A stretch of DNA of 64,000 nt. It comes from Desulfatibacillum alkenivorans DSM 16219 (GTDB taxonomy: Bacteria > Desulfobacterota > Desulfobacteria > Desulfobacterales > Desulfatibacillaceae). A program made the translations under genes and the position numbers. Positions 51,756 through 60,532 of the stretch are shown here, in pieces. The notes beneath the pieces were generated by a model that did not search any database, was not told the DNA's origin, and saw only the letters and a list, made by a program, of their open reading frames with translations. Location: positions 1 to 64,000 of the forward strand of contig NZ_FQZU01000004.1 of the NCBI RefSeq assembly GCF_900142135.1, given 5' to 3'. Within the stretch, counting starts at the first letter, position 1, and each line of letters opens with the position of its first letter.

Positions 51756-53471
51756 TCAGGCAGGCCTTTTCACAGGCAGGGTTACAACAAAGGTGGTTCC
51801 TATTCCTTCCTGACTGTCTACCTCTATGGAACCTTTCAGTTTTTTGATGATGCCATAGGTTATGGACAAACCCAGTCCGGTTCCCTTTCTTCCTTTGGTG
51901 GAAAAAAAAGGCTCGAAAATTAATTTCATGTGCTCTGGAGGCATGCCGCAACCATTGTCTTCAATCCGAACCGCCACTTGGTCGCCCCCGACGGAGTTGA
52001 TATGGATTTCAATTTTCCCTCCATCCTCAACGGCTGCAAATGCGTTGTTCAAAATATTCAAAAAGACCTGTTGAAGCTGGCCGCGGTCGCTTTCGATGGC
52101 TGGCAGGTTCTCCTCCACCTCCAGCTTGACCTCGATCTCCCGGTAGTGGGACTCTTTTTCCAAAAAGCCCAAGACGTTCTTGACCAGGTTGTCCAGGTAA
52201 ATGGTTTCAAAATTGACGTCTATATGCCTGGCAAAGCCCAAAAGCCGGTGGGTGATGGTGCTGCATCGGTCCACGGATCCCAGGATGGATTGCACGATTT
52301 CGTGGGCCTTTTCCTTTTTGGGGAAATCCGGCGTCAGGTGGATTAAATCCTCCAAAAGCCCGGCCTTTTCGTTGATGATGGCCAGGGGATTGTTGATTTC
52401 ATGGGCCACCCCCGCGGCCAGCCGTCCCAAAGAAGCCAGTTTGTTGGTGTACTCCACCTTGTGGAGGACGGCCTCACGCCGCCTGTCCGCCTCATACACC
52501 GCGGAAACCAGATAGGTGCACACCCCTAAAATCACCACAATCACCACCAGGGTGCTGATGACGAAAAAACCGATCAACTTGCCCCGCAAGGCCAGCCACC
52601 CGGCCAGAAGCCCTTGGGTCTGGTGCACATAAACGAACATGAAGGGCGAATCGTCTATCTGGCGGCTGCCCATGATGATGGCGCGGCCTTCGGGATCATC
52701 CAGCTCCCTCACCGTGGTGTGGAACGACTCCATGTTGGTCGTCCACTCCGCCCTTTGAAGCACGGACCCATAGAAACGGGAAGGCGTTTGCAGCACGCCC
52801 TCCCCATTGACCATGAAGGTGTCCGAACCCGGACCGATGTTCAAGGGTCTGGCCAGGTCGTTAAACACCTGGGTGTCAATGGTCGCCCGGACTATGTAAT
52901 AATCCCCGTCTTCCGTATCGTGCTTGATGGCGATGACGAAATGAGGGTAGCCCCGGAACCCCATAAAGACGTCCGAAATGTGCACGCCGCGAATCATGAC
53001 CTCATGAAACCACGACTGGCGGGAGTAATTCTTCCCCTGCAGATCCAACGGGCCGGCGTAAGATACCTGGATGCCCCGCGAGTTGATGAGGCCGATGTCG
53101 ATAAAGCCGCCAAACACCTGCTTTAAGCGGTACAAAAGCCGCGTCAACTCCCTGCCGTCGGAAAGCTCCTCCAGGGTCCTTTCCCGCACGACAAAGTCCA
53201 GGGCGCTCCGCCGCTCCTCCAAAAAAAAGGAAATGGTGCGGGCTGTATTGGACACCAGCCGGTCGGCGGGCGCGATGTTCTCGCTTTTCAGAACCTCTTG
53301 ATATTGATAGGCGTTTATGACGGTGGTGATGATCAGGGGAAACAGGCAGACGCTGGTCATGACGATGACGCATTGCCACCACATGCGCCGGTAGTTGATA
53401 AAACTGCCGTGCGCCGGGTCTATCTCGAACTGCCTCCAGAATTTGGGCGTTATTCGCAGATTAAAAGGCAT
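51756..53471 (-). CDS. Sensor histidine kinase with periplasmic Cache domain
   Basis: A 571-residue membrane kinase. A first membrane helix (about 33-53) and a second (about 300-323) bracket a dCache-like periplasmic domain (strands such as IDIGLINSRGIQVSYAGP, YSRQSWFHEVMI, VIAIKHDTEDGDYYIVRATI), which in this family binds small organic ligands. No HAMP is evident. HisKA has His357 in VAHEINNPLAIINE, and the ATPase domain has VFLNILNNAFAAV, DNGCGM and GTGLGLSITYGI. It is the only complete kinase of the operon and so the likely phosphate donor for the four nearby receiver domains. Confidence 0.93.
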   Translation of the reverse strand: MPFNLRITPKFWRQFEIDPAHGSFINYRRMWWQCVIVMTSVCLFPLIITTVINAYQYQEVLKSENIAPADRLVSNTARTISFFLEERRSALDFVVRERTLEELSDGRELTRLLYRLKQVFGGFIDIGLINSRGIQVSYAGPLDLQGKNYSRQSWFHEVMIRGVHISDVFMGFRGYPHFVIAIKHDTEDGDYYIVRATIDTQVFNDLARPLNIGPGSDTFMVNGEGVLQTPSRFYGSVLQRAEWTTNMESFHTTVRELDDPEGRAIIMGSRQIDDSPFMFVYVHQTQGLLAGWLALRGKLIGFFVISTLVVIVVILGVCTYLVSAVYEADRRREAVLHKVEYTNKLASLGRLAAGVAHEINNPLAIINEKAGLLEDLIHLTPDFPKKEKAHEIVQSILGSVDRCSTITHRLLGFARHIDVNFETIYLDNLVKNVLGFLEKESHYREIEVKLEVEENLPAIESDRGQLQQVFLNILNNAFAAVEDGGKIEIHINSVGGDQVAVRIEDNGCGMPPEHMKLIFEPFFSTKGRKGTGLGLSITYGIIKKLKGSIEVDSQEGIGTTFVVTLPVKRPA

Positions 53472-53525
53472 GAAAAATATCCCAGTCGGCCATAAACGGC
53501 GGTGCGGCCGCCCGATTTGGCCGGC

Positions 53526-54737
53526 TTAATTCCTGATTTGGGCCTTCTTGTACGCCTCACGCATTTTTTCCGAAAGCACCTCGATATCCACGGGCTTTTC
53601 CAGATAAGCGAAGGCCCCCAGGTCCATGCACAGGTTTTTGTCTTTCTCGCTGCCGTGGCCCGTGAGGATGATCACCTCAATGCCCGGATGGCTCTGCTTG
53701 ACTTTACGAAGCACTTCCATGCCGTCCATGCCGGGCATGTTCAGGTCCAGGACCATGACTTCGGGCTCGTCCTCCTGGATGAAGTCCAAAGCCTGCTGCC
53801 CGTCGTAAACCACGGCGGAGCCCACATCGCGCATCAAGAGCCGGTCAGACAGGGTTTGAACGAATTCCTGCTCGTCGTCCACCAGCAGGACCTTGGACGG
53901 GGCCTCAAAATCGTGCTTCCGGTAAATATCCGCCTTGTAAAAATCAGGTCCGACCTTGGTTTCCACGGAATTGACTCCTGATAAGTTGGAAGCAATGCTT
54001 TTCAGTTCATCCTCCAACTTGTTAAGCATGAGGGAATGCTTGTTGATGGTCAATATTACGTTCTTATCCTTAACCTCAACGCCCACGCTGTGGCCTTCCT
54101 TGACCAGGGCGGTTTCCACATGAGCGGCGAGAACAAAGTCGTTCAGCGCCGCCAGGGATTCCTTGGTCGGCAACAGGACGTTTTTCTTGGCGTTTTTGAC
54201 TATCAATTCAGCCGCTTCATCCACGGAGCTTTTGTCCATGGGCAAAAAGATGTCGTACTGGTCCGGAATCCAAGGCGCGGCGCCGGTGATTTTTTCACAC
54301 CATTTGGTCAGGGCTTCCTCGTCCTTGTGCACCAATTTTTGGGCCTGGGCCTCTGAAACGCCTTCCTTTTGAACCGCATTCTTAATGCGAAAGGAAGCCT
54401 CGCCCAGAATTCCCACGGTCAAAACATGCGATATGTGGGAAGGAATGAGCTTGGCGGATTTACCGTAGACGACCACCCCCTGCTCCCGAATCAACCCGGC
54501 GACCACGGCCTTCAAAAAGGCCATGATCCTTTCCTGCTCATGGGTAAAGGCATTGAACACGGAAACCTTGCCATTCATAGTCCGGATGAAGCGGGAAGCC
54601 GGCACGCCGAACTGTGAAGCGGCTTGCTCAATAACCTCTTTGTCGCTGACAAAGGAATACTTCAGATTTTCGGCCGTTTTACGGGCCACGTCCTCAGCCT
54701 GGCAATAAGCGCCGGCGAAGATGCTGATCGTGGACAT
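53526..54737 (-). CDS. Cytidylate-kinase-like protein fused to BON-like and receiver domains
   Basis: A 403-residue fusion. Residues about 1-190 resemble the Cytidylate_kin2 (PF13189-type) family: a degenerate P-loop region in AGAYCQAEDVARKTAENL, then ASQFGVPASRF, AFTHEQERIM, and a GVVVYGKSAKLI strand. About 200-270 resembles a BON domain (VETALVKEGHSVGVEV...GVNSVETKV). About 282-403 is a receiver with D331 in MVLDLNMPGMDG and Lys in YLEKPVDI. The P-loop looks poor for catalysis, so it may sense rather than phosphorylate nucleotides. The receiver is about 65% identical by eye to that of the upstream SulP protein. It is 13 bp from that gene and 54 bp from the kinase gene. Confidence 0.8.
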   Translation of the reverse strand: MSTISIFAGAYCQAEDVARKTAENLKYSFVSDKEVIEQAASQFGVPASRFIRTMNGKVSVFNAFTHEQERIMAFLKAVVAGLIREQGVVVYGKSAKLIPSHISHVLTVGILGEASFRIKNAVQKEGVSEAQAQKLVHKDEEALTKWCEKITGAAPWIPDQYDIFLPMDKSSVDEAAELIVKNAKKNVLLPTKESLAALNDFVLAAHVETALVKEGHSVGVEVKDKNVILTINKHSLMLNKLEDELKSIASNLSGVNSVETKVGPDFYKADIYRKHDFEAPSKVLLVDDEQEFVQTLSDRLLMRDVGSAVVYDGQQALDFIQEDEPEVMVLDLNMPGMDGMEVLRKVKQSHPGIEVIILTGHGSEKDKNLCMDLGAFAYLEKPVDIEVLSEKMREAYKKAQIRN

Positions 54738-54750
54738 GGTTATTTCTCCA

Positions 54751-57291
54751 TCACTGGTTAGCTGTTTTTCTCCGGTTCACCTTTTCGTAGGCCGATTTCA
54801 TGGCTTTGGTGAGCTCATCTATGTCAATGGGCTTTTCCAGGTAGGCGAAGGCGCCCAGCTTCATGCACCGCTCCTGATCTTCCTGGGAGCCGTGTCCGGT
54901 CAGAATAATCACCTCAACGTAGGGATGGCTTTCCTTGACCTCCTGCAGCACCTGGTATCCGTCCACTTCCGGCATATTGAGATCCAACACCATGACATCC
55001 GGGATTTCCCGATTTACTTGATCCAAGGCCTGTTGACCGTCATAAGCCACATTAGCCCCGAAGTCACGCATTTTCAAACGATCCCGCAGATTTTCCACAA
55101 ACTCCCGCTCGTCATCCACCAGCAGGACCCGGGACAGGCTCTTGAGCTCTTCTTCGTTCAGGGCGCTGCCCCTGCCCAGTTTCACCACCGTGGTCAGGGG
55201 GCAGTCCTTCTCGTCCGAGCCCCTGTGGGCGCGGGCGTGAATGGCTTCCAAAGCCTGCACCTGGAGCGGATAGAAGTTTTCCGGGCCGATGTGCTCGTAC
55301 AGGTGGGTCCTGGTGAGGGAGGCTTTGACGCTGTCCTTCATGCCCGAGAAGGACACTTCCACGCCGCCGCTGCGCAACCGGCTCACCAGCAGGGACAGGG
55401 CTTCCTCGCCTGAGGCGTCGATTTCGTTGATGCCGTTGGCCACAATCAGGATTTCCCGCAATTCCGGCATGCTGTTCCTGCGCTCCGTCACCTGGTCTTC
55501 CAGGTAGCTGGCGTTGGCGAAGAACAGGGGGCCGTCAAAGCGGATCACGGCGATGTGCTTGCACTCCTTCAAGCCGAAATGGGCCGCATCCTGCAGGCTT
55601 TGGTCCGGGTGCAGGGCCAGGGTGGCCACTTTGGGCCGCATGCTCTTGTACAGGAACACGCCGATGGACAGCACCACGCCCACCATGATGCCCTTATCCA
55701 GATGCGGTGCAAAAGCCAGGGTGGCCACAAAGGAGATGACGGAGATGATGCCGTCGTATGGCTGGGCTTTCCAGGCGTGCACAAAGCCGTGCACGTTGAC
55801 CAGGCCGATAACCGCCATCATGATGACTGCCGCCAGAACCGCCTGGGGGAGAAAATACAGCAGCGGCGTGAAAAACAGCAGGGTGATGACAACGGCCAGG
55901 GACGTAATGACCGAGGACAGCCCTGTCGCGGCCCCGGCCTGCAAGTTGACCGCCGACCGCGAGAACGATCCGGAAACCGGATAGCTCCTCCCGAACGCGC
56001 CTAAAATATTGCCCAAGCCCTGGCCGATAAGCTCCTGGTTGGGATCCAGGCGCTGGCCCGTCTTGGCGGCCATGGCCTTGGCGATGGAGATGGCCTCCAT
56101 AAAGCCCAACAAAGAGATGATGATGGCGTAAGGCAAGAATTTAAGGAAAGTGCTGACGCTTAACTGGGGAATGCCTATTTGGGGAAGCCCCTTGGGAATG
56201 GTCCCCACAATGTCGCCGCCGCCGGCCACCGTAATGCTTTCCACGTTCAAAGGCTTGTTGCCCACCTTGACCCGCCAGATGTTGCCGTCGCCTTGCTGCT
56301 CCCCTGTTTTGGGGAGAAAAGCCACGGAACCGTTTTCACGGGTTACGTATGCCAGATGCATGTCCCGGATGGCTTTCCGGGCTTCTGCAATGGCGATTTT
56401 ACTTTCTTCGATTTCCAGGTTCAGCAGGGAGTTTTCGTGTTCAAGCACAAGATACTCCCTGGAATGAACTCCATACTCATGCTTGACTTCAGCCAGCTTG
56501 GAGCCCAACTCCGTGCGCGCCTCGCCCAGCTTGACATTCTCTTCCAGGCCGTGGTTGAAGGCTATGACCTGTTCCTGAATTTCCAGAGGCAGTTGGTTTA
56601 TGGTCGCTTTATAATCGTTGTTGAATCCTGTTGCAAAGGAAAGCACCGTCGTGAATGCAACAGCTACCAGCACGTTGGGGATTTTCGGGTTCCATTTTCG
56701 GAGCCCGTACATAATGCCGAAGGCCAGGGCCCCCATAAACAGCGTGTACCAGTGTATGTATGATGTGGCCGCCACGATCACCCGGATGATTGTCTCGTAA
56801 TGGTGCTCCGCCTTGTCCACATAAACGCCGAACAGCTTGGATAGCTGGGATGTGGCGATGATGATGGCCGCGGCGTTGGTGAAACCGTTGACCACCGGAT
56901 GCGACAGAAAATTGACTACCAGCCCCAATCGCAGCGCGCCCAGTAGAAACTGGAAGATGCCCACAATCAGAGCGAGCACGATCGCGTACTCGATATACTG
57001 CACGCTCCCCGCCGTGGCGAAAGACTCCAAAGTCGCCGCCGTCATCAGCGAAACCACAGCCACAGGGCCCGTGGCCAACTGCAAACTGGAGCCGAACATG
57101 GCAGCCACCATAGGAGGTAGAAAGGCCGCGTACAATCCATAGTAAGGCGGCAGACCCGCCAATTGGGCGTACGCCATGGATTGCGGAATGAGAACCAACG
57201 CCACCGTAATACCGGAAATGGCATCCGCCCTGAACTTGGACGCGTCATAGTTCTTGAACCAACTCAAGAAGGGTAGAAAATTGATACGCAT
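54751..57291 (-). CDS. SulP-family anion transporter fused to STAS and receiver domains
   Basis: An 846-residue fusion. The SulP transporter core starts LSWFKNYDASKFRADAISG, with GLPPYYGLYAAFLPP (the SulP signature region), NPVVNGFTNAAAII-like HPVVNGFTNAAA, and GQGLGNILGAFGRSYPVSGSFSRSA; about ten membrane helices are visible. A charged helical insert of about 110 residues (about 225-340) interrupts the core between helices. STAS is at about 560-690 (VIRFDGPLFFANASYLEDQV, NGINEIDASGEEALSLL). A receiver is at about 722-846 with D770 in MVLDLNMPEVDG. Phosphorylation would then control anion (sulfate, bicarbonate or other) transport. It is the first gene of the operon. Confidence 0.88.
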   Translation of the reverse strand: MRINFLPFLSWFKNYDASKFRADAISGITVALVLIPQSMAYAQLAGLPPYYGLYAAFLPPMVAAMFGSSLQLATGPVAVVSLMTAATLESFATAGSVQYIEYAIVLALIVGIFQFLLGALRLGLVVNFLSHPVVNGFTNAAAIIIATSQLSKLFGVYVDKAEHHYETIIRVIVAATSYIHWYTLFMGALAFGIMYGLRKWNPKIPNVLVAVAFTTVLSFATGFNNDYKATINQLPLEIQEQVIAFNHGLEENVKLGEARTELGSKLAEVKHEYGVHSREYLVLEHENSLLNLEIEESKIAIAEARKAIRDMHLAYVTRENGSVAFLPKTGEQQGDGNIWRVKVGNKPLNVESITVAGGGDIVGTIPKGLPQIGIPQLSVSTFLKFLPYAIIISLLGFMEAISIAKAMAAKTGQRLDPNQELIGQGLGNILGAFGRSYPVSGSFSRSAVNLQAGAATGLSSVITSLAVVITLLFFTPLLYFLPQAVLAAVIMMAVIGLVNVHGFVHAWKAQPYDGIISVISFVATLAFAPHLDKGIMVGVVLSIGVFLYKSMRPKVATLALHPDQSLQDAAHFGLKECKHIAVIRFDGPLFFANASYLEDQVTERRNSMPELREILIVANGINEIDASGEEALSLLVSRLRSGGVEVSFSGMKDSVKASLTRTHLYEHIGPENFYPLQVQALEAIHARAHRGSDEKDCPLTTVVKLGRGSALNEEELKSLSRVLLVDDEREFVENLRDRLKMRDFGANVAYDGQQALDQVNREIPDVMVLDLNMPEVDGYQVLQEVKESHPYVEVIILTGHGSQEDQERCMKLGAFAYLEKPIDIDELTKAMKSAYEKVNRRKTANQ

Positions 57292-57504
57292 GAAAGACTG
57301 CCCCCGCCATAATTAGGTTTGTTGCGGTCCATACAGACCTAACTGGTTAATATTATGTAGGTTATTTCCTCAGTTAAGGGCGTGAAAAGCGCCCGCCCCC
57401 GAGCTTGGGATTCTTTTCACAAGCGTATATATATGTTGGACCAAGTTTAAAAGTCAAGCGCCAATTCCATAGGCGGCAAGGCCTCCAAAGCAAGAGGCAT
57501 GAAC

Positions 57505-57521
57505 ATGGAACCCTTTTTGCA
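57505..57521 (+). promoter_or_regulatory. Candidate sigma-54 promoter of HD-GYP gene
   Basis: ATGGAACCCTTTTTGCA has GG (57507-57508) and GC (57519-57520) exactly 10 bases apart with TTTGCA at the -12 element. The C of TGGC is A. It lies 57 bp before the ATG. Confidence 0.5.
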
Positions 57522-57577
57522 TATTGTTTTTTGAAGAAAATTGAGCGCCGCAGAAAATAGACAACCCTGGGGAAGTT

Positions 57578-59170
57578 ATGAACATTCTTTTTGTCGATGA
57601 TGAACAGCCCATTCTCGATATGGTGCGGGAGTATTTCTCCAGCAAGGATCACGAGGTTTTTCTTGCCCACAACGGCAAGGAAGCCTTGGAGATCATCAAA
57701 AGCCGGAAGATAGAATGCTGTTTTACCGATCTCAACATGCCGGGCATGACCGGCATGGAACTGGCTCATGAAATCCAGAAGCATGACAACACCATCCCGG
57801 TTATCGTTATGACGGGATATCCCAGCTTGGACGCAGCCATTAGCACCCTGAAAAGCGGGGTGGTGGATTTTCTCATTAAACCCATTCAGTTGCGTCAGAT
57901 GGAAATTGTTATGCAAACGGTCATGAAACGCAGCGCCATGGTTCAGGAAAACGTCATGTTGAAAAAGGAGATCAAAGGAAAGGCGGAACTGGAGAGGATT
58001 CACCGGGAGCTTAAGGAAAAAGCCCAAGATTTGAAGATGTTGAATGAAATTATTGAAACTCTGGAATCAGCGGGCTCGGTCAAGGAGATCTTTGAAAAGA
58101 CCATCTCTCTGGCCCTGTTGATATCGGAATTCGATGCAGCTTATCTCTTCTTGACCATAGGCGCTGACCAGAAGCCCGCCTGCGCATTAAAACGAGGCAA
58201 CCCGAACAATATGACAGGCCCGGGCCGGGTGGCGAAATTGCAGGACGCGCAGGAGGAGTTGATCTCCTGGCTGGAAAAAACCTCTTTTGACTCTCTGCCC
58301 GCGGCTCTATCCGGCGTCAAGGCGAATGCCCATGAAATGGGTTTGGTCAGGTCCATTGCGGCGGCCCCTATCTCCTTGAGCAACCGCCCTTTCGGCGTGC
58401 TTGTCGCGGTGAGTTTTTCCCATGACAACACCCTTCCGGCAGAGGTTATATCGCGGCTGGTTTTTGCGGCCGAGAAAGCCGGAATGTCTGTGGAGAACCT
58501 GGGGCTTTACGAAAACATATACGAAAACCTCTTTTCCACCTTGTTCGCCTTTGTGGAAACCCTGGAAGCCAGGGACGCATACACCCGCATGCACTCCCTG
58601 CGGGTCACCGCCATTGCGGAATTGCTGGCTAAGGAGCTGGGGCTTCCTGAGGAGGCGCGGGCGGTTCTTCAAGTCGCTGGAAACCTTCATGATATCGGAA
58701 AAATAGGGATATCAGACAGCATTCTCCTTAAGCCCGGAAAACTGGACAAGGACGAGTTTGAGGAAATCAAAAGGCATCCGGATATCGGGGCCAACATCAT
58801 CGGATACATGGGGTTGTGGGACCTGGAAAAGGAGATTGTCCGCAATCACCACGAAAAATTTGACGGCAGCGGATACCCCAATGGACTGGCAGGGGAGGAT
58901 ATTCCCTTTTTGGCGCGTATCCTGGCGGTGGCAGACGTTTTTGACGCCGTGACCACCAACAGGGCCTACCGCAGGCGTTTGCCCGAGGACGTTTGCCTGA
59001 ACATCATCCGTGAAGGCTCGGGAAACCACTTTGACCCCAAGGTGGTGGATGCATTTTTTTCGTTGTATAACAAAGGCGTTATCCAGAACAGGGTTGAGGA
59101 GCTGCAGCCAAAGTCAACCGACCAGATCCCCTTGTTCCCGGCCGAGAAAACCAAGGAGAGGTCTCCATAA
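57578..59170 (+). CDS. REC-GAF-HD-GYP cyclic-di-GMP phosphodiesterase-type response regulator
   Basis: A 530-residue protein. The receiver (1-120) has D51 in CCFTDLNMPGMTG. A coiled linker follows, then a GAF-like domain (about 160-305) and HD-GYP (about 320-500) with NLHDIGKIGISDSIL (the HD pair), NHHEKFDGSGYPNGL (HHExxDGxGYP) and ILAVADVFDAVTTNRAYR. All HD-GYP metal and GYP residues are present, so it should degrade cyclic-di-GMP. It starts 286 bp from the SulP operon in the opposite direction and could take phosphate from the same kinase. A candidate sigma-54 promoter precedes it. Confidence 0.93.
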   Translation: MNILFVDDEQPILDMVREYFSSKDHEVFLAHNGKEALEIIKSRKIECCFTDLNMPGMTGMELAHEIQKHDNTIPVIVMTGYPSLDAAISTLKSGVVDFLIKPIQLRQMEIVMQTVMKRSAMVQENVMLKKEIKGKAELERIHRELKEKAQDLKMLNEIIETLESAGSVKEIFEKTISLALLISEFDAAYLFLTIGADQKPACALKRGNPNNMTGPGRVAKLQDAQEELISWLEKTSFDSLPAALSGVKANAHEMGLVRSIAAAPISLSNRPFGVLVAVSFSHDNTLPAEVISRLVFAAEKAGMSVENLGLYENIYENLFSTLFAFVETLEARDAYTRMHSLRVTAIAELLAKELGLPEEARAVLQVAGNLHDIGKIGISDSILLKPGKLDKDEFEEIKRHPDIGANIIGYMGLWDLEKEIVRNHHEKFDGSGYPNGLAGEDIPFLARILAVADVFDAVTTNRAYRRRLPEDVCLNIIREGSGNHFDPKVVDAFFSLYNKGVIQNRVEELQPKSTDQIPLFPAEKTKERSP

Positions 59171-59268
59171 TCCCTCCCTGCCGCTCCTTCATGAGGCGCC
59201 GCGACTTTGGTTTTGGCATACCCCGAAAAATCGAATTGATGCTGCATTTTTAATGGCAGACTTATTTG

Positions 59269-60516
59269 CTACCCGTTTTTGGGCTTGGCGTCCCAAACTT
59301 CCAGCAAATACCCTTTCTCCTCCTCAAACATGGCGGCCTGCTCCTCCACCACCTGTTCGGCCTGACTGGAGTTCATTTTTTTGGTCTGATTGATAAATGA
59401 GGCCACTCGGCCCAGGTATAAGGGCGTGACCAATCCCACAAGCTGATCCCGGTTGGCGTCCCAATGGTGGAAAGCCGCAGCGGTTTCGTACAAAACCCGG
59501 ACCCAGGTTTTGACCGGCATACGGAATTTGGTGGGGGACATGGTGGAGCATTTTTTCAGTTCTTCATAGCATTCGGGGCAGAATATTTCCTGATACAGGC
59601 TTTTGAATCTCCGAAATCCCATGCGGTATTCCTGGACAAGCCTTTTCAGGTTCACTGCGATGGGTTCGGGCTCCAAAAACTCTTCCAGGCCGAAAACAGG
59701 CACGGTCCTGCTTCCCTGGATGGACTTCCATTCGTCTTCGTATTCCTCCATGAGGCGGAACAGGGTGTAGATCACCTGTTTGAACATGGGGCCCAAGGAT
59801 TCGGAAGGGTCCTTGGCGTCGTGCACCTTGACTCCCAGATTGGCCTGGCAGATCTTGAAGTTGTTGGTGACGGCGTTGGTGGTCATCCAGATGTCGATGC
59901 CGTACCGGGCCACGTCGGATGCCCACACGTCCTGGTCCATGTAATAGTTCGCCAGGGCGCCGGAAAAGGCGAAATCCCCTCCGATGGGCTGGCGAATCCG
60001 GAGTCCGTACAAGGCGCGGGTGAGGTTGTAGACGATATTGTTGGTGATGGTTCCGTCATATTTATAGCGGGAATAGATGGGGCAGACGTATTGATAGTCT
60101 TTTTCCAGGACCGGCTCCAGGAGGTATTTCACCCAGTCGCTGGTGATGGAGCGCAGGTCCGAATCCACCACCATGCATGTTCTGACCTGAAGCCGCGAGG
60201 CAGCCTCGAATATGGAGCGGAAGGCCGATCCCTTGCCTCCGGGGCCGCGATATATGGAGACGATTTTCTCCTGCCAGGGCTTGATTTCAAATTCTTTGGC
60301 CGACTCCCGCGTATCGTCGGTGGATCCGCCGTCCGCAATCATGATAACCGATTTCTGCTCCTTGTAATGCTTAAAAAGGCCGTGGCTAACCATCTGGATG
60401 ACGTGGGCGATGGTTTCCTGGTTGTTGTAGCAGGGTATGCCCACCAGGATGTCGGCTTTTTCGATTTCCTCCACCCTCTTGGAGGTATAGGCTCGCAATC
60501 CGGTATTGTAACGCAT
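59269..60516 (-). CDS. GT2/GT-A glycosyltransferase (MGS/GpgS-like)
   Basis: A 415-residue GT-A enzyme. ADILVGIPCYNNQETIAHVIQ opens the fold, GGSTDDT and the nucleotide-metal DSD (CMVVDSDLRSITSDW) follow, and GDFAFSGALANYY fits the acceptor helix region. The shape, with a long helical C-terminus, recalls mannosylglycerate synthase (GT78) and glucosyl-3-phosphoglycerate synthase (GT81). A late CPECYEELKKCS has two cysteines. It follows glgA by 16 bases in an operon, so synthesis of a glucosylglycerate-like compatible solute or a glycan primer is plausible but not proven. Confidence 0.8.
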   Translation of the reverse strand: MRYNTGLRAYTSKRVEEIEKADILVGIPCYNNQETIAHVIQMVSHGLFKHYKEQKSVIMIADGGSTDDTRESAKEFEIKPWQEKIVSIYRGPGGKGSAFRSIFEAASRLQVRTCMVVDSDLRSITSDWVKYLLEPVLEKDYQYVCPIYSRYKYDGTITNNIVYNLTRALYGLRIRQPIGGDFAFSGALANYYMDQDVWASDVARYGIDIWMTTNAVTNNFKICQANLGVKVHDAKDPSESLGPMFKQVIYTLFRLMEEYEDEWKSIQGSRTVPVFGLEEFLEPEPIAVNLKRLVQEYRMGFRRFKSLYQEIFCPECYEELKKCSTMSPTKFRMPVKTWVRVLYETAAAFHHWDANRDQLVGLVTPLYLGRVASFINQTKKMNSSQAEQVVEEQAAMFEEEKGYLLEVWDAKPKNG

Positions 60517-60532
60517 GATCGGCCTCCTTTGG

